DNA from: Paludibacterium yongneupense DSM 18731
GTDB lineage: Bacteria; Pseudomonadota; Gammaproteobacteria; Burkholderiales; Chromobacteriaceae
NCBI RefSeq assembly: GCF_000422925.1
Contig: NZ_KE383957.1
Coordinates: forward strand, 265,787 to 329,786
DNA length: 64,000 nucleotides
Reading direction: 5' to 3'
The position numbers and the translations under genes were made by a program. Of this stretch, positions 1-8,965 are shown piece by piece. The notes below the pieces were generated by a model that was not told where the DNA came from, did no database searches, and worked only from the letters and a program-made list of their open reading frames with translations. Numbering within the stretch: position 1 is the stretch's first letter; every line of letters begins with the position of its first letter.

Positions 1-237
1 CGCCACTTCCGGGCAGTCCTTCATCAGGGCGTTTTCGACCATCTCCTGAATGGTGGGAATATCGAGCGCATCGCAGGAGCAGGCCAGACATTGTTGCTCG
101 ACTTGACGGGCGATGCTGCGCGCGAGATCGCGCGGCGCGGGGTAGCTCGCCGCGCGTGCCGCGCGTTCGCAGGCGGCCGCAATTTTCGCGCTGTTGTATT
201 CGACGATGGCGCCATCGCGCTTGGTGACTTGCAGCAT
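1..237 (-). CDS. nrdD: Anaerobic ribonucleoside-triphosphate reductase, N-terminal part (partial)
   Basis: The first 79 codons of a gene that runs off the left edge. The peptide starts MLQVTKRDGAIVEYNSAKI and continues with a helical stretch ending in IQEMVENALMKD, the pattern of the ATP-cone allosteric domain. The spacing and the IQ..VE..LM end resemble the cone of class III (anaerobic) reductase NrdD more than NrdA. The ATG at 237 is preceded by an AGGAG ribosome-binding site. NrdD reduces ribonucleoside triphosphates by glycyl-radical chemistry without oxygen. Tandem NrdR-like boxes and an FNR-like box lie upstream, as expected for this gene. A class I or II reductase with an ATP cone remains possible because only the cone is visible. 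Confidence 0.75.
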   Translation of the reverse strand, partial: MLQVTKRDGAIVEYNSAKIAAACERAARAASYPAPRDLARSIARQVEQQCLACSCDALDIPTIQEMVENALMKDCPEVA

Positions 238-400
238 CAGGTACTCCTCTGTTCCGGGCCGGGTATGCTCCGCAGTGTCCGGGCTCCCCAAAACGAAAGG
301 CGCCGCTGTGTCGGGGCGCCCCTGCCGTAATTCATGCCCGTAATGTATTCGATTCGCTGCATGCTGGGGGTGCTTTTTTTCGTAAATGTAGCGATGGAAT

Positions 401-414
401 TTGTCTTTCATCAA
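401..414 (-). promoter_or_regulatory. FNR/Anr-like box upstream of nrdD
   Basis: TTGTCTTTCATCAA matches the FNR palindrome TTGAT-N4-ATCAA at 8 of 10 defined positions; the right half is perfect. It overlaps the first NrdR-like box and the putative -35. The function is inferred from the match and from the anaerobic role of the gene. Confidence 0.4.
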
Positions 415-424
415 TATCTAGTGT
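409..424 (-). promoter_or_regulatory. NrdR-like box 1
   Basis: Read on the minus strand, ACACTAGATATTGATG matches the NrdR consensus ACACWATATATWGTGT at 12 of 16 positions. It covers a possible -35 (TTGATG, 414 to 409), which is 18 bp from a possible -10 (TACATT, 390 to 385). That position suits a repressor. Confidence 0.65.
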
Positions 425-469
425 TTTTGCGCGAATGATACACCCTGTAGTGGCGGCAATTGCCTTGTG

Positions 470-485
470 CTTCAATATCTTGTGT
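470..485 (-). promoter_or_regulatory. NrdR-like box 2
   Basis: Minus strand ACACAAGATATTGAAG, 12 of 16 to the NrdR consensus and nearly the same as box 1. It starts 61 bp from box 1, close to six helical turns, so both would face the same side of the DNA, as is usual for paired NrdR boxes. Confidence 0.6.
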
Positions 486-524
486 CACGACGGAAAGGCG
501 GGGCTTGACAGGGCGGCGGGAGAG

Positions 525-547
525 GCGGCCGGCAGGGGACCGGCCGC
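525..547. other. GC-rich hairpin between nrdD promoter and the AhpD-like gene
   Basis: GCGGCCGG and CCGGCCGC form a perfect 8-bp stem around a 7-base loop, 23 bases past the stop of the minus-strand gene ending at 570. There is no T tract, so an intrinsic terminator role is uncertain. Confidence 0.35.
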
Positions 548-569
548 GCGAGTTTCGGGCTGCTGCGGC

Positions 570-1007
570 TCAGGCCGGCATCTTGCGGAAGGCGATGGCG
601 AAACGGTTCCAGGCATTGATCGTGCCGATCAGCAAGGTCAGGTCGACGATCTGTTCCGGGCTGAAATGCGGGCTGACCGCGTCCCACACGGCATCGGGTA
701 CCCGGTCGGCCGCAATCAGGGTCAGTGCTTCCGTCCATTCAAGTGCCGCCCGCTCGCGCTCGGTGAAAAATGGCGTTTCGCGCCAGGCGACGACGGCGGC
801 CAGCCGGCGCTCGCTTTCGCCGTTCTCACGCGCATCGCGGTGATGCATATCGACGCAGAAGGCGCAGCCGTTGATCTGCGAGGCGCGCAAGCGGACGAGC
901 TCGGCTAGCGCCGGTTCGACCGTCGAGCGGGCAATTTGTTTTTCCAGTGCCCCCATGGCCGCATAGGCGGCAGGGCTGGCGGAGATGAAATCTAGGCGGG
1001 CTTGCAT
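570..1007 (-). CDS. Carboxymuconolactone decarboxylase / AhpD-family protein
   Basis: A 145-residue protein starting MQARLDF, chosen because GAGAA lies just upstream and family members start here. It has the AhpD core: a helical repeat with CAFCVDMHHRDAR (residues about 50-62), a CxxC-x3-H motif that in AhpD relatives gives thiol peroxidase or disulfide-relay activity. The C-terminal helix (LIGTINAWNRFAIAFRK) is typical of the small proteins annotated as alkylhydroperoxidase-like. The substrate cannot be deduced. It lies downstream of, and in line with, a MocR regulator, with a 19-bp palindrome in its own upstream region, so it is probably that regulator's target. Confidence 0.85.
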   Translation of the reverse strand: MQARLDFISASPAAYAAMGALEKQIARSTVEPALAELVRLRASQINGCAFCVDMHHRDARENGESERRLAAVVAWRETPFFTERERAALEWTEALTLIAADRVPDAVWDAVSPHFSPEQIVDLTLLIGTINAWNRFAIAFRKMPA

Positions 1008-1070
1008 TGGGTTTTCTCTTTTCGGGCTGGGGCGCCTTATGGCGCGACATGGACAGAGTAAAACTGAAAC

Positions 1071-1089
1071 TGGCCATATCATATGGCCA
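1071..1089. promoter_or_regulatory. 19-bp palindrome upstream of the AhpD-like gene, probable MocR operator
   Basis: TGGCCATATCATATGGCCA is a perfect inverted repeat of 9 bp with one central base. It lies between the MocR gene's stop (1114) and the AhpD-like start (1007), where that gene's promoter must be. Assignment to the neighbouring MocR is inference. Confidence 0.6.
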
Positions 1090-1113
1090 ATTTATTCAAT
1101 TTTTAGCTAGCCA

Positions 1114-2535
1114 CTATGGTTGGCCTCCGTATCCGCCGACATGCGGCAGGATCGTCGCCAGTGTGCTCAGCGCCGCGTCGATTTCGTCGTCGGCCATGCC
1201 GCCATAGCCAAACAGCAGACCGGCTTGCGGCGGGCCGGCGCGGTAGAAGCCCGCAATGCCATACAGGCCAATCGACTGCGCGGCGGCGGCGGCGAGCAGG
1301 CCGCTTTCCGATATTCCGGGTTTCAGCATCGCACTCAGATGGATGCCGGCGATCGGAACGATGGGGGTCAGCCAAGGAGAAAGATCCTGCCGAAGGTGGC
1401 TCAACAGAATCTGTCTGCGCGTGCGATAGAGGCCATGCATGCGGCGCAGATGACGGGCAAAGTCCCCATCGAGCATGAATTTGGCCAGCGCCGTCTGTGT
1501 AAGGCTCGCGCTGTGCCAGTCGGCGAGTTGTTTGCTGCGGCGCAGGGAAGGATTCAGTGTGCGCGGCGGGACGAGATAGCCGATGCGCAACTCGGGGAAA
1601 ATCGTCTTGGAAAAGGTGCCGACATAGACGACGCGGTCGGCGCGATCCAGATTTTTGAGCGCTTCCAGCGCCCGCCCCTCGAAGCGGAATTCGCCGTCAT
1701 AGTCATCCTCTATGATGATGGCGTCCCGCTGCTGCGCCCACTCCAGCAGGGCGATGCGCCGCGGCAGGCTCAATGGCATGCCAAGCGGAAACTGGTGCGA
1801 GGGCGTGACGTAGACCAGGCGCGCCTGGGGGGGCAGATGGTCGACGACGATGCCCTCGTCGTCGACCGGGACGCCGACCACGGCGGCGCCGTGTGCTTCG
1901 TAGCAGGCACGGGCTGGCGGGTAGCCGGGGTCTTCCATCGCGACCACGTCGCCAGGACGCAGCACGATGCGGGCGATCAGGTCCAGCGCCTGCTGTGCGC
2001 CGTGAGTGATGATGATGTCATCGGGCGTGCAACTCAATGCCCGATGAAAGCCCAGATAGCGCGACACGGCCAGGCGCAGCTCGTCTTCGCCTGCCGGATC
2101 GCCGTAGTGGCCGCGGTCACGTGCCTGCACTCGCAAAGCGTGGTTGACGCAGCGCCGCCAGGCGGTAAATGGAAACACGCGCTTGTCGGTTACGCCGCCG
2201 CGAAACTCGAGCGAGTGCGCGGGGACGGCCTCCGGCTGCAGCCAGTCGCCGGCGCCATCCGCCGCGATGGCCGGATTCGGCACGGCGGTACGCGCGATCC
2301 CGGGGGCGACAAAAGTGCCGGCGCCCGGACGCGGGCACAAGAAGCCTTCTGCGCTCAGGCGCTCGAAGACGTCGAGCGTGGTCTGGCGCGATACGCCGAG
2401 CCGGTCCGCCAGTTCGCGTGACGACGGCAGACGCTCGCCCGCCGCCAGGCGGCCGTCGACGATTCCGGCGCGCAACTGGCGATAGATCTGGCCGCTCAGG
2501 TCGCGCCGACCCTCTAGTCGGAGATGAATGTCCAT
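1114..2535 (-). CDS. MocR/PdxR-family transcriptional regulator with aminotransferase fold
   Basis: A 473-residue protein of usual MocR length. Residues about 10-78 form a GntR-type winged helix (LPSSRELADRLGVSRQTT); residues about 110-460 form a type I aminotransferase-like domain. The PLP-binding lysine is in YVGTFSKTIFPELRIGYLV, and the DPGYPPAR and EDDYDGEFR motifs are intact. Such proteins use PLP as an effector or cofactor and bind DNA upstream of neighbouring genes. The ATG at 2535 has an AAGGAAG ribosome-binding site. It is transcribed toward the AhpD-like gene and ends 106 bp before it; the palindrome in that gap is the natural candidate operator. Confidence 0.9.
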   Translation of the reverse strand: MDIHLRLEGRRDLSGQIYRQLRAGIVDGRLAAGERLPSSRELADRLGVSRQTTLDVFERLSAEGFLCPRPGAGTFVAPGIARTAVPNPAIAADGAGDWLQPEAVPAHSLEFRGGVTDKRVFPFTAWRRCVNHALRVQARDRGHYGDPAGEDELRLAVSRYLGFHRALSCTPDDIIITHGAQQALDLIARIVLRPGDVVAMEDPGYPPARACYEAHGAAVVGVPVDDEGIVVDHLPPQARLVYVTPSHQFPLGMPLSLPRRIALLEWAQQRDAIIIEDDYDGEFRFEGRALEALKNLDRADRVVYVGTFSKTIFPELRIGYLVPPRTLNPSLRRSKQLADWHSASLTQTALAKFMLDGDFARHLRRMHGLYRTRRQILLSHLRQDLSPWLTPIVPIAGIHLSAMLKPGISESGLLAAAAAQSIGLYGIAGFYRAGPPQAGLLFGYGGMADDEIDAALSTLATILPHVGGYGGQP

Positions 2536-2577
2536 GCCGGTCTTCCTTGGCTGTGGCGTGGAAAGAAGCGCATCGTC

Positions 2578-3399
2578 TCAGCCATCCAGTGCCGTGTGCG
2601 AGGCGGCCGCCCCGCGTTTCCAGTAGCTGGCGACGCGGACGCGCGACTTGTCCAGGCCGCGCTCGTCGATCAGATGCGAGCGCAGTGCCTGCGCCAGTCC
2701 CAGTTCGCCGGCAGCCCAGGCATAGCCTTCGCCGGCGGGCAGATCGAGCTTGCGCAACGCGCAGAGCAGGGTGTCGGATGCGGCGTCCTGCGGGTCCCGG
2801 CAGACCCAGCGGATGTCGACGGCGGCGGCGCTGGGCAGGTCTATCCTGGCATCTTCGCTGTCGGTGTCGATCAGCACCAGAGCGCGCTTGCCTGCCGGCA
2901 GTTCCTCCAGACGGCGGGCTATGGCGGGCAAGGCGCTGAGGTCTCCCGCCAGCAGATGCCAGTCGAAAGCCGTCGGCACGATAAACGAACCGCGCGGGCC
3001 GCCGATACCGATGCAGTGGCCGGGCCGGGCTTGTGCGGCCCAGGTGGCGGCCGGGCCTTCGCCATGGAGCAGGAACTCGATGTCCAGTTCGCCGCTTTCC
3101 GCATCGAAACGGCGTGGCGTGTAGTCGCGGGCAATCGGGCGGGGGCCGTCGCCGCCGACGGCCGGGGTGCCGTCCGGGTTTTGCTCGGGCAGGTGCGGCA
3201 TCGTCTCGCCCGGCAGGGGGAAAAAGATCTTGATGTGATCGTCGAAGGCATCCGATGCGAAGTCGGCCATATCCGTGCCGACGAAGGTGATGCGCAACTG
3301 GAGGGGGCTGAGCGCCCGGATGCGCAGCACGTGCACAAGGCGCAGTTTGAGTGGATGCCGTACCCGGCGCACGGCCAGCGTGTCAGTGCCGCCGCTCAT
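2578..3399 (-). CDS. yqjH: Siderophore-interacting protein (ViuB/YqjH-type NADPH ferric-siderophore reductase)
   Basis: A 273-residue FAD/NADPH reductase that frees iron from ferric siderophores in the cytoplasm. The FAD motif RDYTPRRFD lies near residue 91, GGPRGSF near 136, and the family's C-terminal signature SYWKRGAAASH near 260. The start overlaps the upstream regulator's stop by 4 bp (ATGA), so the two are co-translated. The regulator resembles E. coli YqjI, which controls the YqjH reductase, so the pair matches that system. The yqjH symbol rests on this pairing; ViuB is an equally good family name. Confidence 0.9.
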   Translation of the reverse strand: MSGGTDTLAVRRVRHPLKLRLVHVLRIRALSPLQLRITFVGTDMADFASDAFDDHIKIFFPLPGETMPHLPEQNPDGTPAVGGDGPRPIARDYTPRRFDAESGELDIEFLLHGEGPAATWAAQARPGHCIGIGGPRGSFIVPTAFDWHLLAGDLSALPAIARRLEELPAGKRALVLIDTDSEDARIDLPSAAAVDIRWVCRDPQDAASDTLLCALRKLDLPAGEGYAWAAGELGLAQALRSHLIDERGLDKSRVRVASYWKRGAAASHTALDG

Positions 3400-4085
3400 G
3401 ATGAAGCGCCTGTCTGGAAGGAGGAGGGCGAGCCGGATTCGATTTCGGCTGTTGCCCGCGCCAGGATGGCGGCAATGCGGCGCTGCTCGTCGGCAGGGGC
3501 ATCGTCTCTAAGCAGCAAGGCCTTCTTTAACGCCCTGCGTGCGGCGACCAGTTCGGGCAGCCACGCCTCGGGATCGGCGGATGGGTCTTCGCCGGCATAG
3601 GCCCGGCGCACGCTATCCATCTTGCGCGCGATGTGGCTGAGTCGTGCCAGCATCAGTTGAGCGTGCTCGCGGTGAGCGGCCAGATAGTCGCGTCCAGCCG
3701 GCGCCAACCGGTAGCATTTGCGATTGCCGGTGGCTTCAACCGTGGCGTAGCCGACATCCTCCAGCCAGGTCAAGGCCGGGTAGACCATACCTGGACTCGG
3801 GCTGTAGAAGCCGTTCGAGCGGGCGGCAAGCAATTTGATGAGTTCATAACCGTGGCGCGGGGCCTCCTCCAGCAGCGCGAGCAGAAGCAACTGCAGATCG
3901 TCCGACGAAAACTTGCGTCCGCGGTGCATGCCCCCACCGTCGCCCATCCCGTCGCCGAAGCGGCCGTCGCCGAAAGGCATGCCGCCATCGTGGCGATGGT
4001 GGGATCCGGCCATCGCGTGCCGGCGGTCCGAATGGCGCCCATCTCCCGCGCGGCAGCGGTGGGCGGCGTGTTCATGATCGAACAT
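3396..4085 (-). CDS. yqjI: PadR-family metal-responsive regulator, YqjI-like, with His-rich N-terminus
   Basis: 229 residues. Residues 1-58 are rich in His, Asp and Gly (HEHAAHR, HHRHDGG and similar), a likely metal-binding tail. Residues about 60-150 are a PadR winged helix (LLALLEEAPRHGYELIK, then SPGMVYPALTWLED), and the C-terminal helices give the dimer arm. E. coli YqjI has the same layout: a Cys/His-rich tail before a PadR domain, sensing nickel and controlling the adjacent yqjH. Here the tail has His but no Cys, so the metal response may differ. The AAGGA site precedes the ATG at 4085. Three phased TCTTAA repeats in its promoter suggest autoregulation. Confidence 0.88.
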   Translation of the reverse strand: MFDHEHAAHRCRAGDGRHSDRRHAMAGSHHRHDGGMPFGDGRFGDGMGDGGGMHRGRKFSSDDLQLLLLALLEEAPRHGYELIKLLAARSNGFYSPSPGMVYPALTWLEDVGYATVEATGNRKCYRLAPAGRDYLAAHREHAQLMLARLSHIARKMDSVRRAYAGEDPSADPEAWLPELVAARRALKKALLLRDDAPADEQRRIAAILARATAEIESGSPSSFQTGASS

Positions 4086-4095
4086 GGTGAATCCT

Positions 4096-4133
4096 TATCT
4101 TAAGTTATGTCTTAAAATATATCTTAAGATAAT
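4096..4133 (-). promoter_or_regulatory. Three 12-bp-phased TCTTAA repeats, probable YqjI-type operator
   Basis: TCTTAA cores start at 4098, 4110 and 4122, exactly 12 bp apart. The last lies in the perfect palindrome TATCTTAAGATA (4120-4131). On the minus strand a possible -35 (TTGCTT, 4150 to 4145) and -10 (TAAGAT, 17 bp later) place this palindrome over the -10, consistent with repression of the regulator-reductase pair. Confidence 0.7.
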
Positions 4134-4167
4134 ATTCCGCTGAAAGCAAACGATAGCGGCAAGGGTG

Positions 4168-6876
4168 TCAGACCAGGCCGAGCAGCTCGCGCAGCACAAA
4201 AGGCAGAATGCCGCCGTGACGCAGGTAGTCGATCTCGACCGGGGTGTCGGCGCGAAGCCGCAGGCCGACCGCGTACCGCGAACCATCCGGTCTTGTCACG
4301 TGCAGGACCACATCCTGCTGTGGGTGCAACTCGCCGCTCAAGTCCGGGATGTCGAAGCGCTCGTCGCCGACGATGCCAAGCGAGGCCGCGCTGTCGCCAT
4401 CCTTGAACTGCAGCGGCAACACCCCCATGCCAACCAGATTGGAGCGATGGATCCGTTCGAAGCTGACCGCGACGACGGCACGAACGCCGAGCAGGCGGGT
4501 GCCCTTGGCGGCCCAGTCGCGGCTGGAGCCGGTGCCGTATTCTGCGCCGGCAAAGATCAGCGTTGGCGTCCCTGCAGCCTGGTAACGACCCGCCGCATCA
4601 TAGATGGGGAGTATCTCGCCGCCCGGCTGGTGGCAGGTCAAGCCGCCTTCGATGCGTGCCCCGTCGGCTGCCGGCGCGAGCATCAGATTCCGGATGCGGA
4701 CGTTGGCGAAGGTGCCGCGCACCATCACTTCGTGGTTGCCGCGCCGCGATCCGTAGCTGTTGAAGTCGGTCTTGCCTACACCGTTCTCGCGCAGCCAGGC
4801 GCCGGCCGGCGAATTTTCGTCTATCGAGCCCGCCGGGCTGATATGGTCGGTCGTCACCGAATCGCCGAACAGGGCTAGCGCGCGCGCGTCCCGGATATCG
4901 TCCACGCCGGGGAGTTCCGGGACGAAGGCGTCGAAGAAAGGCGGCGCCGAGATATACGTTGATGGTGTCCACGCGTAGGTCGTGCCGATGACGGATGGAA
5001 TCGCATTCCACAGCGGATTGCCTGTGGCGAAGTCCCGGTAGAGCGTGCGATAGGTCTCAGCATCGGTGGCGTCTGCCAGCGCGGCGCCGATTTCGTGGCT
5101 CGAAGGCCAGATGTCGGCAAGCATGACCGAGCTCCCGGCGCGGTCGGTGCCCAGCGCTTCTCGCGTCAAGTCGATGTCGACGTTTCCTGCGATGGCCAGG
5201 GCGACGACCAGGGGCGGACTCATCAGGAAATTGGCTTTGATGGCCGGGTGTATCCGCGCTTCGAAATTGCGATTGCCCGACAGCACGGCCGCGCACACCA
5301 GGTCGTGACGGGCGATGGCGTCCTCCAGCCCCGGGAGCAAGGGGCCGGAATTGCCGATGCAGGTGGTGCAGCCATAGGCGACGACATTGAAGCCCAGAGT
5401 CTCGAGGTCGCCCAGCAGGCCGGCACGTTCGAGATAGTTGCTGACGACGCGCGAGCCGGGGGCCAGCGATGTCTTGACGCGGGCGTTGACCGTCAGGCCA
5501 AGCGCGACAGCCTTGCGCGCAAGGAGACCGGCCGCCAGCATCACGCCGGGGTTGGAGGTGTTGGTGCACGAGGTGATGGCCGCGATCAGCACGTCGCCGT
5601 GTCCGATATCGCCGCCTGCCTGTTCCGGCAGCGGGTGCCGTTGTCCAGGCGAGTGCTCCGTCATGCCGTAACCGCCCGCGGAAAGCGGCAGTTGCAGCAA
5701 ATGCTCGAAAGTACGCCCGAGTTCGGGCAGGGCGATACGGTCCTGCGGTCGCTTGGGACCGGCGACACTGGGCCGGACCGAAGCCAGGTCGAAGTCGATC
5801 ACGGCACTGTAGTCGATCTCGCCTGTGCGCGGTATGCCGAACAGCCCCTGTGCCTTGAAGTAGGACGCAAAGGCATCGATGTCCGCCTCCTCGCGGCCGG
5901 TGGCGCTCAGATAGGCGACTGTCGCCTCGTCTACCGGGAAGAAGCCCATGGTCGCGCCATACTCGGGTGCCATATTGGCCAGTGTCGCGCGGTCGGGGAC
6001 TGCCAGCGAGGCGGCGCCGTCACCGAAAAATTCGACGAACTTGCCGACGACCTGTGCCAGGCGCAGGCGCTCGGTGATGTGCAATACCAGGTCGGTGGCC
6101 GTACAGCCTTCTGACAACCTTCCGTGCAGATGAACGCCGACGACATCTGGCGTCAGCAGATAGAGCGGCTGCCCCAGCATGCCGGCTTCGGCTTCTATGC
6201 CGCCGACGCCCCAGCCGACCACGCCCAGCGCATTGATCATGGTGGTATGCGAGTCGGTGCCGACCAGGGTGTCGGGGTAGGCGACACCATCCTTGTGCAG
6301 GATGCCGCGCGCCAGATATTCGAGATTGACCTGGTGCACAATGCCGATGCCGGGAGGGACGACGCTGAAGGTGTCGAAAGCCTGCATGCCCCATTTGACG
6401 AAACGATAGCGTTCGGCATTGCGCCGGAACTCCAGTTTCATATTGAGATCGAGCGCATCGGCGGACTGTGCATGGTCGACTTGTACCGAATGGTCCACCA
6501 CAAGCGCAACCGGGACGCGCGGCTCCACGATTTTCGGGTCCTTGCCGAAGCGCACGGCCGTGTCGCGCATGGCCGCGAGGTCGCAGAGCAGGGGGACTCC
6601 GGTGAAATCCTGCAGTACGATGCGGCCCGCGATGAAAGGAATCTCGGCGCTGCGTGGTGCATGGGGTTGCCAATTCGCGAGTTCGCGCACATGGTGTGGT
6701 GTGATCTTGTGTCCATCGCAGTTTCGCAACAACGATTCGAGGACGATGCGGATCGAAACCGGCAAGCGCGAGAGTCGGGGATTCTCCCTCTCCAGGGCCG
6801 ACAGGGCGTAGTAACGCGACGTTGCGCCGCTGGCCAGGGTGAAGGATTGCAAGGCGCCGAACATATCATGAGACAT
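4168..6876 (-). CDS. acnA: Aconitate hydratase A
   Basis: A 902-residue aconitase, close to the usual AcnA length. It interconverts citrate and isocitrate in the TCA cycle with a [4Fe-4S] cluster. The cluster ligands are visible as [11 protein letters not shown] (near residue 433) and [11 protein letters not shown] (near 500); DHSVQVDH and GTDSHTTM lie in the N-terminal half, and the swivel domain contains [14 protein letters not shown]. The start [12 protein letters not shown] at 6876 has a strong GGAGGT site. It is divergent from fumC, giving two TCA enzymes on one promoter region. The sequence fits AcnA better than the methylisocitrate enzyme AcnD. Confidence 0.95.
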   Translation of the reverse strand: MSHDMFGALQSFTLASGATSRYYALSALERENPRLSRLPVSIRIVLESLLRNCDGHKITPHHVRELANWQPHAPRSAEIPFIAGRIVLQDFTGVPLLCDLAAMRDTAVRFGKDPKIVEPRVPVALVVDHSVQVDHAQSADALDLNMKLEFRRNAERYRFVKWGMQAFDTFSVVPPGIGIVHQVNLEYLARGILHKDGVAYPDTLVGTDSHTTMINALGVVGWGVGGIEAEAGMLGQPLYLLTPDVVGVHLHGRLSEGCTATDLVLHITERLRLAQVVGKFVEFFGDGAASLAVPDRATLANMAPEYGATMGFFPVDEATVAYLSATGREEADIDAFASYFKAQGLFGIPRTGEIDYSAVIDFDLASVRPSVAGPKRPQDRIALPELGRTFEHLLQLPLSAGGYGMTEHSPGQRHPLPEQAGGDIGHGDVLIAAITSCTNTSNPGVMLAAGLLARKAVALGLTVNARVKTSLAPGSRVVSNYLERAGLLGDLETLGFNVVAYGCTTCIGNSGPLLPGLEDAIARHDLVCAAVLSGNRNFEARIHPAIKANFLMSPPLVVALAIAGNVDIDLTREALGTDRAGSSVMLADIWPSSHEIGAALADATDAETYRTLYRDFATGNPLWNAIPSVIGTTYAWTPSTYISAPPFFDAFVPELPGVDDIRDARALALFGDSVTTDHISPAGSIDENSPAGAWLRENGVGKTDFNSYGSRRGNHEVMVRGTFANVRIRNLMLAPAADGARIEGGLTCHQPGGEILPIYDAAGRYQAAGTPTLIFAGAEYGTGSSRDWAAKGTRLLGVRAVVAVSFERIHRSNLVGMGVLPLQFKDGDSAASLGIVGDERFDIPDLSGELHPQQDVVLHVTRPDGSRYAVGLRLRADTPVEIDYLRHGGILPFVLRELLGLV

Positions 6877-6935
6877 GGTGACCTCCGATGCGATTGCGCG
6901 TCGCCGGTCGGCGGCGTGGGACGATGAGAATAAAC

Positions 6936-6947
6936 CCGTCGCGACGG
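6936..6947. promoter_or_regulatory. 12-bp palindrome between acnA and fumC
   Basis: CCGTCGCGACGG is a perfect palindrome in the divergent promoter region, 60 bp upstream of acnA. It could bind a shared regulator, but it is short and GC-rich in a GC-rich genome, so chance is possible. Confidence 0.3.
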
Positions 6948-7035
6948 AAATGAGACAGCTGGGGTGCTCCCGGCCGCACGGGAGAATGATTCGCGTTTAT
7001 GCTTGCCAGCATCGCACCGTATGAGGAGAAGATCA

Positions 7036-8436
7036 ATGAAAACAATGAAGACGACCCGGACGGAACGGGATTCCTTCGGGCCTGTCGAGGTTCCGGTCGA
7101 CAGGCTGTGGGGGGCGCAGACGCAGCGCTCGCTCGCTTACTTCTCCATCTCGCGCGAAACGATGCCGGAGGAGATCGTGCTGGCGCTGGCGATGGTCAAA
7201 TCGGCTTGCGCGAGGGTCAATCTCGAATTGGGGCTGCTGCCCGCGGCCCTGGCGGACGTGATTGTCGCGGCTGCCGAAGAAGTGCGGGTGGGTTTGCACC
7301 GCGGCGAGTTTCCCTTGTCGGTCTGGCAGACGGGGTCCGGTACGCAGAGCAATATGAATATGAATGAGGTGCTGGCCAATCGCGCATCCGAGCTGCTGGG
7401 GGGCGAGCGTGGCGGCGGCAGGCTGATTCACCCGAACGATGATGTCAATATGGGGCAGTCGTCGAACGATGTCTTTCCCACGGCCATGCATCTGGCGACG
7501 GGGCTGGCGGTGGTGGGCACTCTGCTGCCCGCTCTGGACCGGCTGCAGGCGACGCTGCATCGCAAGGCGGAACAGTTCGCCGACATCGTCAAAATAGGGC
7601 GCACGCATTTGCAGGATGCGACGCCGCTGACACTGGGGCAGGAGTTTTCAGGCTATGCGGCGCAGCTGGAGCAGGCGCGGGCCTTGATTGATGCGGTTCT
7701 GCCTGCCATTTTCCCGCTGGCCATCGGGGGTACCGCCGTTGGAACGGGCCTCAACACCCATCCGCGCTTCGGGCAGGCGGTGGCCGAGCGGCTGGCCGAA
7801 GTCAGCGGCCTGCCTTTTGTCAGTGCTCGCAACAAATTCGCCGCCCTGGCCGCCAACGATGGGCTGGTTGCCGTGCACGGCGCCCTCAAGACGTTGGCGG
7901 TGGCGCTGATGAAGGTCGGCAACGATGTGCGCTGGCTGTCCTCTGGGCCGCGTTCGGGGCTGGGGGAGATCGCGATTCCGGAGAACGAGCCGGGGAGCTC
8001 CATCATGCCGGGAAAGGTCAATCCGACCCAGTGCGAGGCGCTGACCATGGTGTGCGCCCAGGTGATGGGCAACGATGTCGCTGTCGGTATCGGCGGCGCG
8101 AGCGGGAATTTCGAACTCAATGTGTTCAAACCGCTTATCGCGCACAATGTGTTGCAGAGTATTCGCCTGCTGGCGGACGGCATGAGCAGTTTCGAGGCGC
8201 ATTGCGTGCGCGGTATCGTAGCGCGGCGCGAGCGCATCGCCGAGCAGCTGGAAAAATCCTTGATGCTGGTGACCGCGCTGGCCCCGCATATCGGCTATGA
8301 CCATGCGGCCGAGATTGCGAAACAGGCTCACGCGACGGGCTCCACCCTGCGCGAAGCGGCGCTGGAATCGGGCTATGTGAGTGCCGCACAGTTCGATGGC
8401 TGGGTGCGGCCTGAGACCATGATTCACAGCGAGTAG
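7036..8436 (+). CDS. fumC: Class II fumarate hydratase
   Basis: A 466-residue iron-free fumarase that interconverts fumarate and malate. The ATG at 7036 is chosen over the longer frame because GAGGAG sits 8 bases upstream and the protein then starts at the family's usual place ([22 protein letters not shown]). The superfamily signature [15 protein letters not shown] lies near residue 316; [15 protein letters not shown] and TAMHLA are further conserved blocks. It is divergent from acnA and followed by a hairpin terminator. Confidence 0.95.
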   Translation: MKTMKTTRTERDSFGPVEVPVDRLWGAQTQRSLAYFSISRETMPEEIVLALAMVKSACARVNLELGLLPAALADVIVAAAEEVRVGLHRGEFPLSVWQTGSGTQSNMNMNEVLANRASELLGGERGGGRLIHPNDDVNMGQSSNDVFPTAMHLATGLAVVGTLLPALDRLQATLHRKAEQFADIVKIGRTHLQDATPLTLGQEFSGYAAQLEQARALIDAVLPAIFPLAIGGTAVGTGLNTHPRFGQAVAERLAEVSGLPFVSARNKFAALAANDGLVAVHGALKTLAVALMKVGNDVRWLSSGPRSGLGEIAIPENEPGSSIMPGKVNPTQCEALTMVCAQVMGNDVAVGIGGASGNFELNVFKPLIAHNVLQSIRLLADGMSSFEAHCVRGIVARRERIAEQLEKSLMLVTALAPHIGYDHAAEIAKQAHATGSTLREAALESGYVSAAQFDGWVRPETMIHSE

Positions 8437-8448
8437 GCGTGTTTTGTA

Positions 8449-8469
8449 GGGAGTGCTTGCACTCCTTTT
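8449..8469 (+). terminator. Intrinsic terminator of fumC
   Basis: GGAGTGC-TT-GCACTCC followed by TTTT, starting 13 bases after the fumC stop. Confidence 0.75.
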
Positions 8470-8600
8470 CGCCGTGCCTTACGCTTACACCACTTATCAC
8501 GGTTTCGCGGCGATTCGATGGCGAAATCCCGTGCGGCGGCAACGCTGAGCGGGGCAGGCCAAAGCCGTTTCGGCCGATGATCGTGGGGTAAGCGAAATTC

Positions 8601-8692
8601 CTTTATATATGTAGTAGTTGGTGTATACTATAGTAATGGACGTCAAAATCCATTGAGCGTTTGCTCATTTCAACACACAGGACAGATACGCA
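8601..8692 (+). promoter_or_regulatory. Promoter and short leader of the first cold-shock gene
   Basis: TATACT (8624-8629) and the overlapping TATAGT (8629-8634) are good -10 candidates; no clear -35 is at the right distance. The transcript would have a leader of roughly 50-60 bases, shorter than the leader of E. coli cspA. An AGGA site precedes the ATG. Confidence 0.5.
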
Positions 8693-8896
8693 ATGGCAAC
8701 TGGTACCGTTAAGTGGTTCAACGACGCTAAAGGCTTCGGCTTCATTACCCCGGACGAAGGCGGTGAAGACCTGTTCGCGCACTTTTCCGCGATCAATTCT
8801 TCCGGCTTCAAATCCTTGCAAGAAGGCCAGAAGGTCAGCTTCGACGTGACCACCGGCCCGAAAGGCAAACAAGCTTCGAACATCAAGGTACTGTAA
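8693..8896 (+). CDS. cspA: CspA-family cold-shock protein
   Basis: 67 residues, a single OB-fold cold-shock domain that binds single-stranded RNA and DNA. The RNP1 motif KGFGFITP (13-20) and the RNP2-like DLFAHFSAI (26-34) are intact. It is very similar to the second copy at 38203-38406, differing mainly after residue 26. It stands alone between fumC and the TPR-barrel operon with its own promoter and terminator. I use cspA as a family name; which paralogue is cold-induced is not visible. Confidence 0.95.
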   Translation: MATGTVKWFNDAKGFGFITPDEGGEDLFAHFSAINSSGFKSLQEGQKVSFDVTTGPKGKQASNIKVL

Positions 8897-8917
8897 ACCA
8901 TACAGTTCTGGCCTTGA

Positions 8918-8944
8918 AAAACCCGGTGCATACCGGGTTTTTTT
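8918..8944 (+). terminator. Intrinsic terminator of the first cold-shock gene
   Basis: AAAACCCGGT-GCAT-ACCGGGTTTT followed by more T. The A tract before the stem would also serve the convergent minus-strand gene ending at 8966. Confidence 0.9.
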
Positions 8945-8965
8945 GCGTTCTGCCCCCCGCAATCC

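Noticed and set aside
6920-7010. Fur-box-like stretches (GAGAATGATT and similar) between acnA and fumC
   Set aside because: Only about half of the 19-bp Fur consensus matches at each place.
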